NCBI GenBank assembly: GCA_032718475.1
Contig: JAUCBJ010003314.1
Location: 1 to 58,932 of the forward strand
Direction of reading: 5' to 3'
DNA: 58,932 nt
From: Nemertoderma westbladi
Lineage: Eukaryota; Xenacoelomorpha; Nemertodermatida; Nemertodermatidae
Shown: positions 10,100-22,568 of the stretch, piece after piece
Layout: each line of letters starts with the position of its first letter
Numbering within the stretch: the first letter of the stretch is position 1
The notes under the pieces: model-generated
What the model saw: only the letters and a program-made list of their open reading frames with translations
What the model was told of the DNA's origin: nothing
The model's database searches: none
Position numbers and translations under genes: made by a program

Positions 10100-13000
10100 A
10101 TTCTCATTTCTTGCTTGGCTCTCCGTATGTTTCTTTCACTTTTCTCGGTAATTCTCATTTCTTGCTTGGCTCTCCGTATGTTTCTTTCACGTTTCTTGGT
10201 AATTATCATTTCTTGCTTGGCTTTCCGTATGTTTCTTTCACTTTTCTCGGTAATTATCATTTCTTGCTTGGCTCTCCGTATGTTTCTTTCACGTTTCTTG
10301 GTAATTCTCAGTTTTTTCTTGTCTCTCCGTATATATCTTTCATGTTTCTTGGTAATTCTCATTTCTTGCTTGGCTCTCCGTAGGTTTCTTTCACTTTTCT
10401 CGGTAATTCTCATTTCTTGCTTGGCTCTCCGTAGGTTTCTTTCACGTTTCTTGGTAATTCTCATTTTTTTCTTGTCTTTCCGTATATATCTTTCATGTTT
10501 CTTGGTAATTCTCATTTCTTGCTTGTCTCTCCGTATGTTTCTTTCACGTTTCTTGGTAGTTCTCATTTCTTGTTTGGCTCTCCATATGTTTCTTTCACTT
10601 TTCTCGGTAATTCTCATTTCTTGCTTGGTTGTCCGTATGTTTCTTTCACGTTTCTTGGTAATTATCATTTCTTGTTTGGCTCTCCGTATGTATTTTTCAC
10701 TTTTCTCGGTAATTCCCATTTCTTGCTTGGCTCTCCGTATGTTTCTTTCACTTTTCTCGGCAATTCTCATTTCTTGCGTGGCTCTCCGTATGTTTCTTTC
10801 ATGTTTCTTGGTAATTCTCATTTCTTGCTTGGCTCTCCGTATGTTTCTTTCACGTTTCTTGGTAATTCTCATTTCTTGTTTGGCTCTCCATATGTTTCTT
10901 TCACTTTTCTAGGTAATTCTCATTTCTTGCTTGGTTCTCCGTATGTTTCTTTCACGTTTCTTGGTAATTCTCATTTCTTGTTTGGCTCTCCGTCTCCGTA
11001 TGTATTTTTCACTTTTCTCGGTAATTCCCATTTCTTGCTTGGCTCTCCGTATGTTTCTTTCACTTTTCTCGGTAATTCTCATTTCTTGCGTGGCTCTCCG
11101 TATGTTTCTGTCACGTTTCTTTGTAATTCTCATTTCTTGCTTGGCTCTCCGTATGTTTCTTTCACTTTTCTCGGTAATTCTCATTTCTTGCTTGGCTCTC
11201 CGTATGTTTCTTTCAAGTTTCTTGGTATTTCTCAATTTTTTCTTGTCTCTCCGTATGTATCTTTCATGTTTCTTGGTAATTCTCATTTCTTGCTTGGCTC
11301 TCCGTATGTTTCTTTCACTTTTCTCGGTAATTCTCATTTCTTGCTTGGCTCTCCGTATGTTTCTTTCAAGTTTCTTGGTATTTCTCAATTTTTTCTTGTC
11401 TCTCCGTATGTATCTTTCATGTTTCTTGGTAATTCTCATTTCTTGCTTGGCTCTCCGTATGTTTCTTTCTCTTTTCTCGGTAATTCTCATTTCTTGCTTG
11501 GCTCTCCATATGTTTCTTTCACGTTTCTTGGTCATGCTCATTTCTTGCTTGTCTCTCCGTATGTTTCTTTCATGTTTCTTGGTAATTATCATTTCTTGCT
11601 TGGCTTTCCGTATGTTTCTTTCACTTTTCTCGGTAATTCTCATTTCTTGCTTGGCTCTCCGTATGTTCCTTTCACGTTTTTTGGTAATTCTCATTTCTTG
11701 CTTGGCTCTCCGTATGTTTCATTCACTTTTCTCGGCAATTCTCATTTCTTACTTCGCTCTCCGTATGTTTGTTTCACTTTTCTCGGTAATTCTCATTTCT
11801 TGCTTGGCTCTCCGTATGTTTCTTTCACTTTTCTCGGTAATTCTCATTTCTTGCTTGGTTCTCCGTATGTTTCTTTCACGTTTCTTGGTAATTATCATTT
11901 CTTGTTTGGCTCTCCGTATGTATTTTTCACTTTTCTCGGTAATTCCCATTTCTTGCTTGGCTCTCCGTATGTTTCTTTCACTTTTCTCGGTAATTCTCAT
12001 TTCTTGCTTGGCTCTCCGTATGTTTCTTTCACGTTTCTTGGTAATTATCATTTCTTGCTTGGCTTTCCGTATGTTTCTTTCACTTTTCTCGGTAATTATC
12101 ATTTCTTGCTTGGCTCTCCGTATGTTTCTTTCACGTTTCTTGGTAATTCTCAGTTTTTTCTTGTCTCTCCGTATATATCTTTCATGTTTCTTGGTAATTC
12201 TCATTTCTTGCTTGGCTCTCCGTAGGTTTCTTTCACTTTTCTCGGTAATTCTCATTTCTTGCTTGGCTCTCCGTAGGTTTCTTTCACGTTTCTTGGTAAT
12301 TCTCATTTTTTTCTTGTCTTTCCGTATATATCTTTCATGTTTCTTGGTAATTCTCATTTCTTGCTTGTCTCTCCGTATGTTTCTTTCACGTTTCTTGGTA
12401 GTTCTCATTTCTTGTTTGGCTCTCCATATGTTTCTTTCACTTTTCTCGGTAATTCTCATTTCTTGCTTGGTTCTCCGTATGTTTCTTTCACGTTTCTTGG
12501 TAATTATCATTTCTTGTTTGGCTCTCCGTATGTATTTTTCACTTTTCTCGGTAATTCCCATTTCTTGCTTGGCTCTCCGTATGTTTCTTTCACTTTTCTC
12601 GGCAATTCTCATTTCTTGCGTGGCTCTCCGTATGTTTCTTTCATGTTTCTTGGTAATTCTCATTTCTTGCTTGGCTCTCCGTATGTTTCTTTCACGTTTC
12701 TTGGTAATTCTCATTTCTTGTTTGGCTCTCCATATGTTTCTTTCACTTTTCTAGGTAATTCTCATTTCTTGCTTGGTTCTCCGTATGTTTCTTTCACGTT
12801 TCTTGGTAATTCTCATTTCTTGTTTGGCTCTCCGTCTCCGTATGTATTTTTCACTTTTCTCGGTAATTCCCATTTCTTGCTTGGCTCTCCGTATGTTTCT
12901 TTCACTTTTCTCGGTAATTCTCATTTCTTGCGTGGCTCTCCGTATGTTTCTGTCACGTTTCTTTGTAATTCTCATTTCTTGCTTGGCTCTCCGTATGTTT

Positions 13001-13447
13001 CTTTCACTTTTCTCGGTAATTCTCATTTCTTGCTTGGCTCTCCGTATGTTTCTTTCAAGTTTCTTGGTATTTCTCAATTTTTTCTTGTCTCTCCGTATGT
13101 ATCTTTCATGTTTCTTGGTAATTCTCATTTCTTGCTTGGCTCTCCGTATGTTTCTTTCACTTTTCTCGGTAATTCTCATTTCTTGCTTGGCTCTCCGTAT
13201 GTTTCTTTCAAGTTTCTTGGTATTTCTCAATTTTTTCTTGTCTCTCCGTATGTATCTTTCATGTTTCTTGGTAATTCTCATTTCTTGCTTGGCTCTCCGT
13301 ATGTTTCTTTCTCTTTTCTCGGTAATTCTCATTTCTTGCTTGGCTCTCCATATGTTTCTTTCACGTTTCTTGGTCATGCTCATTTCTTGCTTGTCTCTCC
13401 GTATGTTTCTTTCATGTTTCTTGGTAATTATCATTTCTTGCTTGGCT
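10100..13447. repeat. Higher-order duplication inside the 51-bp array (offset 1,842 bp)
   Basis: A block of about 1.5 kb (near 10.10-11.60 kb) recurs at 11.94-13.45 kb with nearly every variant unit in the same order. The offset is 1,842 bp, that is 36 units plus 6 bp; the extra 6 bp is a CTCCGT duplication present in both copies (near 10990 and 12832). The copies differ at only scattered bases, for example a G/C difference near 10631 and 12473. The duplication is much younger than the array. Confidence 0.8.
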
Positions 13448-16400
13448 CTCCGTATGTTTCTTTCTCTTTTCTCGGTAATTCTCATTTCTTGCTTGGCTCT
13501 CCATATGTTTCTTTCACGTTTCTTGGTCATGCTCATTTCTTGCTTGTCTCTCCGTATGTTTCTTTCATGTTTCTCGGTAATTCTCATTTCTTGCTTGGCT
13601 CTCCGTATGTTCCTTTCACGTTTTTTGGTAATTCTCATTTCTTGCTTGGCTCTCCGTATGTTTCTTTCACTTTTCTCGGCAATTCTCATTTCTTGCTTGG
13701 CTCTCCGTATGTTTCATTCACTTTTCTCGGCAATTCTCATTTCTTACTTCGCTCTCCGTATGTTTGTTTCACTTTTCTCGGTAATTCTCATTTCTTGCTT
13801 GGCTCTCCGTATGTTCCTTTCACGTTTTTTGGTAATTCTCATTTCTTGCTTGGCTCTCCGTATGTTTCTTTCACTTTTCTCGGCAATTCTCATTTCTTGC
13901 TTGGCTCTCCGTATGTTTCTTTCACGTTTCTTGGTAATTCTAATTTCTTGCTTGTCTCTCCGTATGTTTCTTTCACGTTTCTCGGTAATTCTCGTGACTT
14001 GCTTGGCTCTCCGTATGTTTCTTTCACCTTTCTTGGTAATTCTCATTTCTTGCTTGGCTCTCCGTATGTTTCTTTCACTTTTCTCGGTAATTCTCATTTC
14101 TTGCTTGGCTCTCCTTATGTTTCTTTCACGTTTCTTGGTAATTCTAATTTCTTGCTTGTATCTTCGTATGTTTCTTTCACTTTTCTCGGTAATTCTCATT
14201 TCTTGCTTGGCTCTCCATATGTTTCTTTCACGTTTCTTGGTAATTCTCATTTCTTGCTTGGCTCTCCGTATGTTTGTTTCAATTTTCTCGGTATTTCTCA
14301 TTTCTTGCTTGGCTCTCCGTATGTTTCTTTCACGTTTCTTGGTAATTCTCATTTCTTGCTTGTCTTTCCGTATGTTTCTTTCACTTTTCTGGGTAATTCT
14401 CATTTATTGCTTGGCTCTCCGTATGTTTCTTTCACTTTTCTTGGTAATTCTCATTTCTTGCTTGGCTCTCTGTATGTTTCTTTCACGTTTCTTGGTAATT
14501 CTCATTTCTTGCTTGGCTGTCCGTACTTGGTAATTCTCATTTCTTGCTTGTCTCTGTATGTTTATTTTGTGTTTCTTGGTAATTCTCACTTCTTACTTGT
14601 CTCTCCGTATGTTTCTTTCACTTTTCTCGGTAATTCTCATTTCTTGCTTGGCTCTCCGTATGTTTCTTTCACTTTTCTCGGTAATTCTCATTTCTTGCTT
14701 GGCTCTCTGTATGTTTCTTTCACGTTTCTTGGTAATTCTCATTTCTTGCTTGGCTGTCCGTACTTGGTAATTCTCATTTCTTGCTTGTCTCTGTATGTTT
14801 ATTTTGTGTTTCTTGGTAATTCTCACTTCTTACTTGTCTCTCCGTATGTTCCTTTCACGTTTTTTGGTAATTCTCATTTCTTGCTTGGCTCTCCGTATGT
14901 TTCATTCACTTTTCTCGGCAATTCTCATTTCTTACTTCGCTCTCCGTATGTTTGTTTCACTTTTCTCGGTAATTCTCATTTCTTGCTTGGCTCTCCGTAT
15001 GTTTCTTTCACGTTTCTTGGTAATTCTCATTTCTTGCTTGTCTCTCCGTATGTTTCTTTCACGTTTCTCGGTAATTCCCGTGACTTGCTTGGCTCTCCGT
15101 ATGTTTCTTTCACCTTTCTTGGTAATTCTCATTTCTTGCTTGGCTCTCCGTATGTTTCTTTCACTTTTCTCGGTAATTCTCATTTCTTGCTTGGCTCTCC
15201 TTATGTTTCTTTCACTTTTCTCGGTAATTCTCATTTCTTGCTTGGCTCTCCTTATGTTTCTTTAACGTTTCTTGGTAATTCTAATTTCTTGCTTGTATCT
15301 TCGTATGTTTCTTTCACTTTTCTCGGTAATTCTCATTTCTTGCTTGGCTCTCCGTATGTTTCTTTCACGTTTCTTGGTAATTCTCATTTCTTGCTTGGCT
15401 CTCCGTATGTTTGTTTCACTTTTCTCGGTATTTCTCATTTCTTGCTTGGCTCTCCGTATGTTTCTTTCACGTTTCTTGGTAATTCTCATTTCTTGCTTGT
15501 CTTTCCGTATGTTTCTTTCACTTTTCTGGGTAATTCTCATTTATTGCTTGGCTCTCCGTATGTTTCTTTCACTTTTCTTGGTAATTCTCATTTCTTGCTT
15601 GGCTCTCTGTATGTTTCTTTCACGTTTCTTGGTAATTCTCATTTCTTGCTTGGCTGTCCGTACTTGGTAATTCTCATTTCTTGCTTGTCTCTGTATGTTT
15701 ATTTTGTGTTTCTTGGTAATTCTCACTTCTTACTTGTCTCTCCGTATGTTTCTTTCACTTTTCTCGGTAATTCTCATTTCTTGCTTGGCTCTCCGTATGT
15801 TTCTTTCACCTTTCTTGGTAATTCTCATTTCTTGGTTGGCTCTCCGTATGTTTCTTTCACGTTTCTTGGTAATTCTCATTTCTTGTTTGGCTCTCCATAT
15901 GTTTCTTTCACTTTTCTCGGTAATTCTCATTTCTTGCTTGGTTCTCCGTATGTTTCTTTCACGTTTCTTGGTAATTATCATTTCTTGTTTGGCTCTCCGT
16001 ATGTATTTTTCACTTTTCTCGGTAATTCCCATTTCTTGCTTGGCTCTCCGTATGTTTCTTTCACGTTTCTTGGTAATTATCATTTCTTGCTTGTCTCTCC
16101 GTATGTTTCTTTCACGTTTCTTGGTAATTCTCATTTCTTGTTTGGCTCTCCATATGTTTCTTTCACTTTTCTCGGTAATTCTCATTTCTTGCTTGGTTCT
16201 CCGTATGTTTCTTTCACGTTTCTTGGTAATTATCATTTCTTGTTTGGCTCTCCGTATGTATTTTTCACTTTTCTCGGTAATTCCCATTTCTTGCTTGGCT
16301 CTCCGTATGTTTCTTTCACTTTTCTCGGTAATTCTCATTTCTTGCGTGGCTCTCCATATGTTTCTGTCACGTTTCTTTGTAATTCTCATTTTTTTCTTGG

Positions 16401-18069
16401 CTCTCCGTATGTTTCTTTCACTTTTCTCGGTAATTCTCATTTCTTGCTTGGTTCTCCGTATGTTTCTTTCAAGTTTCTTGGTATTTCTCAATTTTTTCTT
16501 GTCTCTCCGTATGTATCTTTCATGTTTCTTGGTAATTCTCATTTCTTGCTTGGCTCTCCGTATGTTTCTTTCACTTTTCTCGGTAATTCTCATTTCTTGC
16601 TTGGCTCTCCGTATGTTTCTTTCAAGTTTCTTGGTATTTCTCAATTTTTTCTTGTCTCTCCGTATGTATCTTTCATGTTTCTTTGTAATTCTCATTTCTT
16701 GCTTGGCTCTTCGTATGTTTCTTTCACGTTTCTTGGTCATGCTCATTTCTTGCTTGTCTCTCCGTATGTTTCTTACATGTTTCTTGGTAATTATCATTTC
16801 TTGCTTGGCTTTCCGTATGTTTTTTTCACTTTTCTCGGTAATTCTCATTTCTTGCTTGGCTCTCCGTATGTTCCTTTCACGTTTTTTGGTAATTCTCATT
16901 TCTTGCTTGGCTCTCCGTATGTTTCTTTCACTTTTCTCGGCAATTCTCATTTCTTGCTTCGCTCTCCGTATGTTTGTTTCACTTTTCTCGGTAATTCTCA
17001 TTTCTTGCTTGGCTCTCCGTATGTTCCTTTCACGTTTTTTGGTAATTCTCATTTCTTGCTTGGCTCTCCGTATGTTTCTTTCACTTTTCTCGGCAATTCT
17101 CATTTCTTGCTTCGCTCTCCGTATGTTTGTTTCACTTTTCTCGGTAATTCTCATTTCTTGCTTGGCTCTCCGTATGTTTCTTTCACGTTTCTTGGTAATT
17201 CTCATTTCTTGCTTGTCTCTCCGTATGTTTCTTTCACGTTTCTCGGTAATTCCCGTGACTTGCTTGGCTCTCCGTATGTTTCTTTCACCTTTCTTGGTAA
17301 TTCTCATTTCTTGCTTGGCTCTCCGTATGTTTCTTTCACCTTTCTTGGTAATTCTCATTTCTTGCTTGGCTCTCCGTATGTTTCTTTCACTTTTCTCGGT
17401 AATTCTCATTTCTTGCTTGGCTCTCCGTATGTTTCTTTCACCTTTCTTGGTAATTCTCATTTCTTGCTTGGCTCTCCGTATGTTTCTTTCACTTTTCTTG
17501 GTAATTCTCATTTCTTGCTTGGCTCTCCGTATGTTTCTTTCACCTTTCTTGGTAATTCTCATTTCTTGCTTGGCTCTCCGTATGTTTCTTTCACTTTTCT
17601 CGGTAATTCTCATTTCTTGCTTGGCTCTCCGTATGTTTCTTTCAAATTTCTTGGTATTTCTCAATTTTTTCTTGTCTCTCCGTATGTATCTTTCATGTTT
17701 CTTTGTAATTCTCATTTCTTGCTTGGCTCTTCGTATGTTTCTTTCACTTTTCTCGGTAATTCTCATTTCTTGCTTGGCTCTCCATATGTTTCTTTCACGT
17801 TTCTTGGTCATGCTCATTTCTTGCTTGTCTCTCCGTATGTTTCTTTCATGTTTCTTGGTAATTATCATTTCTTGCTTGGCTTTCCGTATGTTTTTTTTCA
17901 CTTTTCTCGGTAATTCTCATTTCTTGCTTGGCTCTCCGTATGTTCCTTTCACGTTTTTTGGTAATTCTCATTTCTTGCTTGGCTCTCCTTATGTTTCTTT
18001 CACTTTTCTCGGCAATTCTCATTTCTTGCTTCGCTCTCCGTATGTTTGTTTCACTTTTCTCGGTAATTC

Positions 18070-18880
18070 TCATTTCTTGCTTGGCTCTCCGTATGTTTCT
18101 TTCACGTTTCTTGGTAATTCTCATTTCTTGCTTGTCTCTCCGTATGTTTCTTTCACGTTTCTCGGTAATTCTCATTTCTTGCTTGGCTCTCCTTATGTTT
18201 CTTTCACTTTTCTTGGTAATTCTCATTTCTTGCTTGTATCTCCGTATGTTTCTTTCACGTTTCTTGGTAATTCTAATTTCTTGCTTGGTTCTCCGTATGT
18301 TTGTTTCACTTTTCTCGGTATTTCTCATTTCTTGCTTGGCTCTCCGTATGTTTCTTTCACGTTTCTTGGTAATTCTCATTTCTTGCTTGTCTCTCCGTAT
18401 GTTTCTTTCACTTTTCTCGGTAATTCTCTTTTCTTGCTTGGCTCTCCGTATGTTTCTTCCATGTTTCTTGGTAATTCTCATTTCTTGCTTGGCTCTCCGT
18501 ATGTTTCTTTCACTTTTCTCGGTAATTCTCATTTCTTGCTTGGCTCTCCTTATGTTTCTTTCACTTTTCTTGGTAATTCTCATTTCTTGCTTGTATCTCC
18601 GTATGTTTCTTTCACGTTTCTTGGTAATTCTAATTTCTTGCTTGGTTCTCCGTATGTTTGTTTCACTTTTCTCGGTATTTCTCATTTCTTGCTTGGCTCT
18701 CCGTATGTTTCTTTCACGTTTCTTGGTAATTCTCATTTCTTGCTTGTCTCTCCGTATGTTTCTTTCACTTTTCTCGGTAATTCTCTTTTCTTGCTTGGCT
18801 CTCCGTATGTTTCTTCCACGTTTCTTGGTAATTCTCATTTCTTGCTTGGCTCTCCGTATGTTTCTTTCACGTTTCTTAAG
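18070..18880. repeat. 357-bp duplication at the right end of the 51-bp array
   Basis: A run of seven variant units is repeated in tandem with an offset of 357 bp (7 x 51). The rare unit with CTCTTTTCTTG occurs at 18426 and again at 18783. It is a second, independent segmental duplication in the array. Confidence 0.7.
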
Positions 18881-20594
18881 ATAAGATGAATATAATAATA
18901 ATAACTTTGTTTATAGATCTATTTGTTGTGTTCATCTAAAAAAGTTATTTTCAATTCCAGAACTTATTTGCAACAGATCCTTATATACAGTATGTACTCT
19001 CCGATATTGTTAATGTAGATATTTAGTCTAGTATGCATTTTTGTATTATTCAAACTGAAGGATGAATGTTATTCCGGAAAATCATCAAATCAAGACCAAA
19101 ACTTCATTTTGAAACAAATAAAGTAACTCCTAGAAGAAAAATATTGAGTGGAACTATTTGAGTGGAAATATTTTCCCACTACTAAATGCGGCAGGGCGAT
19201 ATAATGATATTTCCCAATTTAATATCGATGTGCGACATTCCAGTATTGCCCTACGCCATACGTTTATGATGTACGGTATGTCGAGTATGTCACAGCATGA
19301 CGTCAATTCAATTTAAACTATAATAAATTATTTAATAATTCCACCCCCCCCCCCCCCCCCCCATTCATAACCCGAGATATTATTACCATCCACTGCGTCA
19401 TTTAGTGTCGAATGAGATACATTATAATATGTTGCCATTATTTCTAACTCCGATGTAAGTTTGAGAGGTTTTGTGGATCTCAACAATACTAGTCACCGGG
19501 TAGTGGATCAGGGAGTGGTTGGATAATGCAAGAAAGAGATAAGGAAAAAAGAACAAGTTGGGGTTGAATCATCAATTTATTCTAACTGTTCTAGTTCTTT
19601 TTACACCGTATATCACATTGTACTTATCACACTGATTCCAAATATATGGGACTCCCCAATACGCCAATATAAATAGAATAATGTATATACAATAAATGGG
19701 TTTTTTAACAATATTAATAAGCCTAAGGTACGAATTATTTAATCAGTCAGAATACTTTAGTTAGATTTTAACCCCCCAGAACTAAGTTTGAAACCCGTCT
19801 GTCCAGTCAGTCTGTGTCCATCATAAGTCAGTCGGTAGGCGGTCGGGTCTATCCTTCGCTTTGCCTAGTGTCAGCATAGCCCGAATCTTTTTCAGATTCG
19901 TGCTACGCTAACCGGCTCCGCTGGGGTGTCCGTTGGGTGTCTCTCGGTCGGCGAGAGAATGCAGCAGTGATGCTGCATATCACTCCGTCTGGTCGGTAAT
20001 ACATGGACCCTTCATCGTACCACTCGCCCCTCACAATCCCTTTCGGGGTTGGTCCTAAGGCAAGTCAAGCAGCTTAACCCTCTATTGCAAGATATATGCT
20101 AAAATTAATGTTTGATGAATAGCTGCTACAGATATTCAGATAAAATGTTTATGTCACGCCACCTAATTGAATAACATTCAATTGAGAGGTGTTGAACACG
20201 ATTATAGATACTTTGGAGCCATTCCTAATAAATGAGTCCTTTACATGCATTGATAATTACACAATATAGGACAAAACAAAAACCTTTTCCCACAACAACA
20301 TTTTTTTATGTTTGTCCTATCATCTAAGAGTGTTAATACTTGAAAACATTAAAAAAATACTTGATTTGACTCAAGCCATATGCCAAAATGTATTTGTAGC
20401 ACATGAGCTACAATATGTGATTAGTTGACATAAAAATCTATCCGGGGAATTTAAAATTCCGGATTCACAGTCATTATTTTCCACTGTTCTGTACTAGTTT
20501 GCTTTACAGCATTGTGTACTATTACTGCAATAACTAATTATCATTTTTGATATAAATTCTTATAATATTTTGATATTTTCTTTTAACCATCATT
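18881..20594 (+). other. Intron sequence, with a poly(C) run and a dispersed repeat
   Basis: No exon is seen. A run of about 20 C lies near 19344-19363. Positions 19850-20085 share two modules with 24720-25060: GCCTAGTGTCA...CGAATC(C/T)TTTTCAG, and CAATCCCTTTC(G/A)GGGTTGG followed by TCCTAAGGCAAGTCAAGC. Confidence 0.5.
19850..20085. repeat. Dispersed repeat family R1, copy 1
   Basis: It shares the GCCTAGTGTCA...TTTTCAG module and the CCTAAGGCAAGTCAAGC module, in the same order, with the stretch at 24720-25060. I see no tRNA-like promoter that holds in all copies, no coding region and no terminal inverted repeats, so the class is unknown. Confidence 0.5.
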
Positions 20595-22463
20595 TAATGA
20601 CTGTCAGGTAATTTGTCAATAAATTTAATGGAGATTCAACCGCGAGTGCATTTTATAAAAGGAAGACCCGCAATAATGACCCAATCTATATTAGAAATTT
20701 ATCGTATTATTCAAGTGATAGTGAATTGCCCAGTGGCGGGGAATGCAATGAATCCGAATATCAAGGTTCAAGTAGCGGTTAATCAGATTTGGTAACTGGA
20801 GATCACGAATTTGATGGTGATTTTAATTTTTGCCGACTACATCATCGGGTTTGGCTAACAAATTAGATACTATCAACGAAAATGACATACAGGAAACATC
20901 TTCAATCGACATCCCGCAAAGAGAAAGTGCTGAATTAAATTTAGATGATAATGCGATTGATGAAGAGCTACCTCCATTGTTTGAAGATGTTGCTGTAGAG
21001 GTTGAGGTAGAATCGGTCCCTTCTAATACACCCCTTATTATTTGTTCCACGAATGAGACGTCCAGAAAATCATACCCGAAATGTGTACGTAAGACTTTGT
21101 TAGATTCTCATCCTGTTCTATTGCACGATTCACGTTCCACTGAGAAGACGGATTGTCAATGACAAGGCCAATCCTAAATCTGAGACTGCTCTGGCTAAGA
21201 ATATTCCTAAATCCAAGACTGTTGGGCAAAAAACTAAATCGAAATCTTCTAAAAACACTGCGTCGACTACTAAACACAATGAACAGGTTAATCAGTCCAC
21301 GAGTGGAACAGGGGGAGGTTTAGCCTGGAAAGAAGGAAACCTAATAAAAGACTCGAGTCAATTGGAATTTCTTGGGAATTCTGAACTGGGTGAGGAATAT
21401 CTGGACCTGAAAACTCCTTCAAATATTTTTCAAATTATTCAATCAAACTTGTAATCCGTTCAGAAAAATGCAAATATACCTTTGAGTCTCACAGAAGTGG
21501 AAACTGAACAATTCATTGGAACAACGATATTGATGTCAATTATCCGTTTGCCAAGTACGAGAGACTACTGGTTTAAGAATCTTCGCATTTCGCTAATTGC
21601 TAATATACTGACTGTTAATCGATGGGAGGATATTAAGCACAACCTTCACTTTAATGATAACTCACAAATTGACAAAGATAATATAGACCAACTTCTCAAG
21701 TTCCACCCAATTATAGAATCAGTTCAGAAAACGTTTCCTGCGCTTCCTAATGAATCTGAATTATCCTTTGACGAACAAGTAATACCATTCAAGGGCCGAA
21801 GTACTTTGAAGAAGTACCATCCGAAGAAACCACATAAATGGGGATATGTAATGTATGTTCTTTGTGGGAGTTCCAGAATGGCCTATGTATTAGAGTTTAG
21901 TACAGGACAAGTTACGATGGCTCCTGATGAGCCAAACATAGGGACCAGCTCCAGTTAATATGGCTCCTGATGAGCCAAACATATGGGCCAGCTCCAGTTA
22001 CTATGGCTCCTGATGAGCCAAACAATGAGATGAAGAAGAGAGGATCTTATGATGAACGGGTTTGTACCATTGATGGGCAAGAACTTAGTTGTGTCAAGTG
22101 GCATGACAACAAGTTAGTCTATCTTTTGTCCACCTTCGTTTGAAGCCAACCATTGTTAACATTGGGTTAGCCTTATGTTCCACCAGCAAATCAACTGTAA
22201 CAAAGAGAGGTCACCCTAGTGGAAGCTCACTTGAACCTGTTCTCAAAAGAAAGAAGAGGGGACCAGCTCTTTGTCTGCCTCCAAAAGAAGTTCGGTTAGT
22301 CTTTGTTGATCATTGGGCAGTATTGGATGAAGAGAAGAAGAGCCGTGGACGTTGCAAGCTTCCAGGATGTTCTCAGTTCACCCCCTTGATATGTTTGAAG
22401 TGTCACGTTCATTTGTGTCTAAACATGTCTCGCAATTGTTTCCTCAAATTCCACACAGATTAA
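20595..22463 (+). pseudogene. piggyBac-type transposase pseudogene
   Basis: Pieces of a piggyBac (DDE_Tnp_1_7) transposase appear in order but in several frames. There is an acidic N-terminal region (about 20700-21160), a basic linker, the N-terminal domain (RLPSTRDYWF, 21482-21760), and the strongly conserved SFDEQVIPFKGRSTLKKYHP followed by KKPHKWGY near 21765-21850, which carries the first catalytic Asp. Just after it a 43-bp segment beginning ATGGCTCCTGATGAGCC is repeated two and a half times. The reading then resumes at KKRGSYDERV and the WHDNKLVYLLSTF motif, so the part with the later catalytic Asp residues is deleted. The C-terminal Cys-rich finger (GRCKLPGC...CLKCHVHLC) is present at 22345-22463. 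It lies in the B1-A2 intron and cannot be active. Confidence 0.85.
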
Positions 22464-22555
22464 TCAGTTTGATCCTTCGATCCAATTGTGGACTTTATTA
22501 TTATTCGTCTTTTATATATAACTACAACTGGTGAATAAATAAAGATTAATAAATA

Positions 22556-22568
22556 ATTGTAGCAAATA
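22556..22568. repeat. Left target-site duplication of LINE-1a
   Basis: ATTGTAGCAAATA here matches ATTGTAGCGAATA at 24545-24557 with one difference. Confidence 0.6.

Larger units (their letters stand above)
8569..18880. repeat. 51-bp minisatellite, about 200 units (10.3 kb)
   Basis: The unit on the plus strand is TTTCTTTCAC(T/G)TTTCT(C/T)GG followed by TAATTCTCATTTCTTGCTTG then GCTCTCCGTATG, 51 bp in all. It is strongly pyrimidine-rich on the sense strand. Because 51 is divisible by three and the unit lacks stops in several frames, open frames of up to 1,858 codons arise on both strands; they have no codon bias of a protein beyond the 17-residue repeat and I do not call them genes. Sub-types differ at CACTTTTCTCGG, CACGTTTCTTGG, CATGTTTCTTGG and CAAGTTTCTTGG. 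Shortened units recur near 9626, 14512, 14752 and 15652. The array ends at TTTCTTAAGATAAG. Confidence 0.95.

Noticed and set aside
8581-18889. Open frames of up to 1,858 codons on both strands across the 51-bp array
   Set aside because: The unit length is a multiple of three and has no stop in several frames, so frames stay open automatically. Frames overlap on both strands, there are no plausible gene ends, and the array sits in an intron.
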